Positions 63,239 through 64,000 of a stretch of 64,000 nucleotides of DNA are shown piece by piece. The notes under the pieces were generated by a model. It saw nothing but the letters and a program-made list of their open reading frames with translations. It did not search any database and was not told the origin of the DNA. Both the position numbers and the translations under genes were made by a program. The stretch covers positions 1-64,000 of the forward strand of contig NZ_JBISEP010000008.1 of NCBI RefSeq assembly GCF_044383835.1, read 5' to 3'. Positions within the stretch are counted from its first letter, which is position 1. Each line of letters opens with the position of its first letter. This DNA comes from Paraliobacillus sp044383835. GTDB lineage: Bacteria > Bacillota > Bacilli > Bacillales > Amphibacillaceae.

Positions 63239-63715
63239 CTTATGGTACGGTTCACCCCGATTAATCCGAAAACTTCGATACACCTGTTCCACCAACACCA
63301 ATCGCATTAACTGATGTGGCAAGGTCATCTTAGAAAAAGATAAGGCAAAGTCGCTGCGTTTCCGTACCGCTTCACTCAGTCCAAGTGATCCACCAATCAC
63401 AAATGTCACCTTGCTTTTTCCGTGTGTAGCTAATTGGTCTAGATGCTGTGCCAATCCTTCTGATGTTAGTTGTTTACCTTGAATCTCTAAGGTTACGACA
63501 TGGCTATCGGCATTGATTTTGGCAAGGATTCGTTCTCCTTCTTTATCCTTTACTTCTGTCATTTGTGCTTCACTTAAATTTTCTGGTGCTTTTTCATCTG
63601 CTACTTCGACTAATTGAACCGTTGCATAACTTCGAAGTCGTTTGACATATTCCTCAATGCCTTGTTTTAAGTATTTTTCTTTCAATTTCCCGACACTTAA
63701 TATTGTAATGTTCAT
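63236..63715 (-). CDS. rlmH: 23S rRNA pseudouridine-1915 N3-methyltransferase
   Basis: 159 residues, complete and intact. The SPOUT fold is visible from VTFVIGGSLGLSEAV (SAM-binding knot) and the C-terminal YRSFRINRGEPYHK. It methylates pseudouridine 1915 in helix 69 of 23S rRNA. In staphylococci its last codons (orfX) are the SCC insertion site. Here the same codons are duplicated at 55243, so the island reconstructed the gene end on insertion. It precedes a terminator shared with the island. Confidence 0.97.
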   Translation of the reverse strand: MNITILSVGKLKEKYLKQGIEEYVKRLRSYATVQLVEVADEKAPENLSEAQMTEVKDKEGERILAKINADSHVVTLEIQGKQLTSEGLAQHLDQLATHGKSKVTFVIGGSLGLSEAVRKRSDFALSFSKMTLPHQLMRLVLVEQVYRSFRINRGEPYHK

Positions 63716-63804
63716 TGGCTTGTCCTCCGATGATTGCTTCGAAATTCCTCTTTAATTATTACTTTTCCCTTTGTAATCGATAGGTAAGAAACATCACTCT
63801 ATCG

Positions 63805-64000
63805 TTACGACCACTTATCAATAGCTTTTGGCTGATAATTCTTCAATCGTTCGATCAATGCCTCAGAGTCAGCCTCTACCACAACCAGCTCTTTATAACC
63901 TTCTTTCACAAAGCCTTGTTCAGTCATATGATCAAACAATGTCATGATCGGTTGGTAATATTGATTAATGTTAAGCAGAGCGCAAGGCTTCTGATGATAA
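63805..64000 (-). CDS. LOG family (TIGR00730) nucleotide phosphoribohydrolase, C-terminal part
   Basis: 65 codons enter from the right edge and end with TAA at 63805. HQKPCALLNINQYYQPIMTL followed by FDHMTEQGFV is the conserved end of LOG/lysine-decarboxylase-like proteins such as YvdD. The rest lies outside the window. Family members cleave ribose-5-phosphate from nucleotides, including cytokinin precursors. It lies upstream of rlmH in the same direction. Confidence 0.82.
   Translation of the reverse strand, partial: YHQKPCALLNINQYYQPIMTLFDHMTEQGFVKEGYKELVVVEADSEALIERLKNYQPKAIDKWS

Larger units (their letters stand above)
55243..63256. mobile_element. SCC-like genomic island integrated at the 3' end of rlmH
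   Basis: The 17-base TTATGGTACGGTTCACC occurs at 55243-55259 and at 63240-63256, the latter being the last codons of rlmH. Each copy codes GEPYHK and a stop on the minus strand. Just inside lie inverted repeats of 16 bases (55270-55285 and 63223-63238, 15 matches). A large serine recombinase gene is inside. Target, duplicated core and inverted ends are those of staphylococcal SCC elements. About 8.0 kb. Cargo: restriction-modification, a SIR2 protein with small partners, and an unknown gene. The recombinase is broken, so the element looks fixed. Confidence 0.82.

Noticed and set aside
55243..63256. mecA/mecC or other resistance genes expected on an SCC element
   Set aside because: No penicillin-binding protein, no sensor-transducer pair and no other resistance gene are encoded in the island.
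1..64000. CRISPR arrays, tRNA or rRNA genes
   Set aside because: No regularly spaced repeats, no clover-leaf sequences with the GTTCRANNC box and no rRNA motifs were noticed on either strand.

Overview
The window reads as chromosomal DNA of a low-G+C, endospore-former-type Bacillota, most likely a Bacillaceae genus near Oceanobacillus/Virgibacillus. This rests on AT-rich sequence, strong AGGAGG ribosome sites, a pbuE-type adenine riboswitch, LicT/BglG antitermination, DUF896, glv/lic-type PTS genes and a Bacillus-like RlmH ending GEPYHK. The genus is inference. No rRNA, tRNA or CRISPR array was seen.

The dominant theme is uptake and hydrolysis of glucosides through the phosphotransferase system. 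Five PTS loci lie within about 54 kb. (1) 233-6017: cellobiose/lichenan type with split EIIB, EIIA and EIIC, a ROK kinase, GH4 LicH and three small co-transcribed proteins. (2) 15934-20523: fused EIIBCA, a GH1 hydrolase and LicT, with two RAT/terminator pairs. (3) 35433-40917: split EIIA, EIIC and EIIB, a GH1 hydrolase and a divergent LicR-type PRD activator. (4) 44180-49324: EIIBCA, GH1, a NagB-like protein and LicT, again with two RAT/terminator pairs. (5) 50372-54160: alpha-glucoside type glvC and glvA, with a glvR regulator broken by one base in a T8 tract.

Between these lie housekeeping and stress genes: two luciferase-like monooxygenases, DUF896, an Rrf2 regulator, PbuE behind its adenine riboswitch, a MerR-controlled 2,4-diaminopentanoate-dehydrogenase-like enzyme, a 699-residue TPR protein, PntAB transhydrogenase and a MerR-controlled ABC exporter. 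They are interrupted by decayed accessory DNA: IS4, two IS3-family, IS30 and IS1182 remnants, a GHKL ATPase fragment, RhuM and YiiX-like pseudogenes, and a tandem array of broken lipase-fold/membrane-protein cassettes at 41285-43225.

The most notable region is 55243-63256. A 17-bp direct repeat derived from the 3' end of rlmH (coding GEPYHK-stop in both copies) bounds about 8 kb, with matching 16-bp inverted repeats just inside each end. This is the architecture of a staphylococcal-cassette-chromosome (SCC) type element. It carries a ScaI-family restriction-modification pair, a SIR2-domain protein preceded by two tiny ORFs and a 92-residue protein, an unidentified 96-residue protein, and a decayed large serine recombinase next to a decayed radC-like gene. 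It looks like a defence island locked in place at rlmH. The window ends with rlmH and the 3' part of a LOG-family gene.
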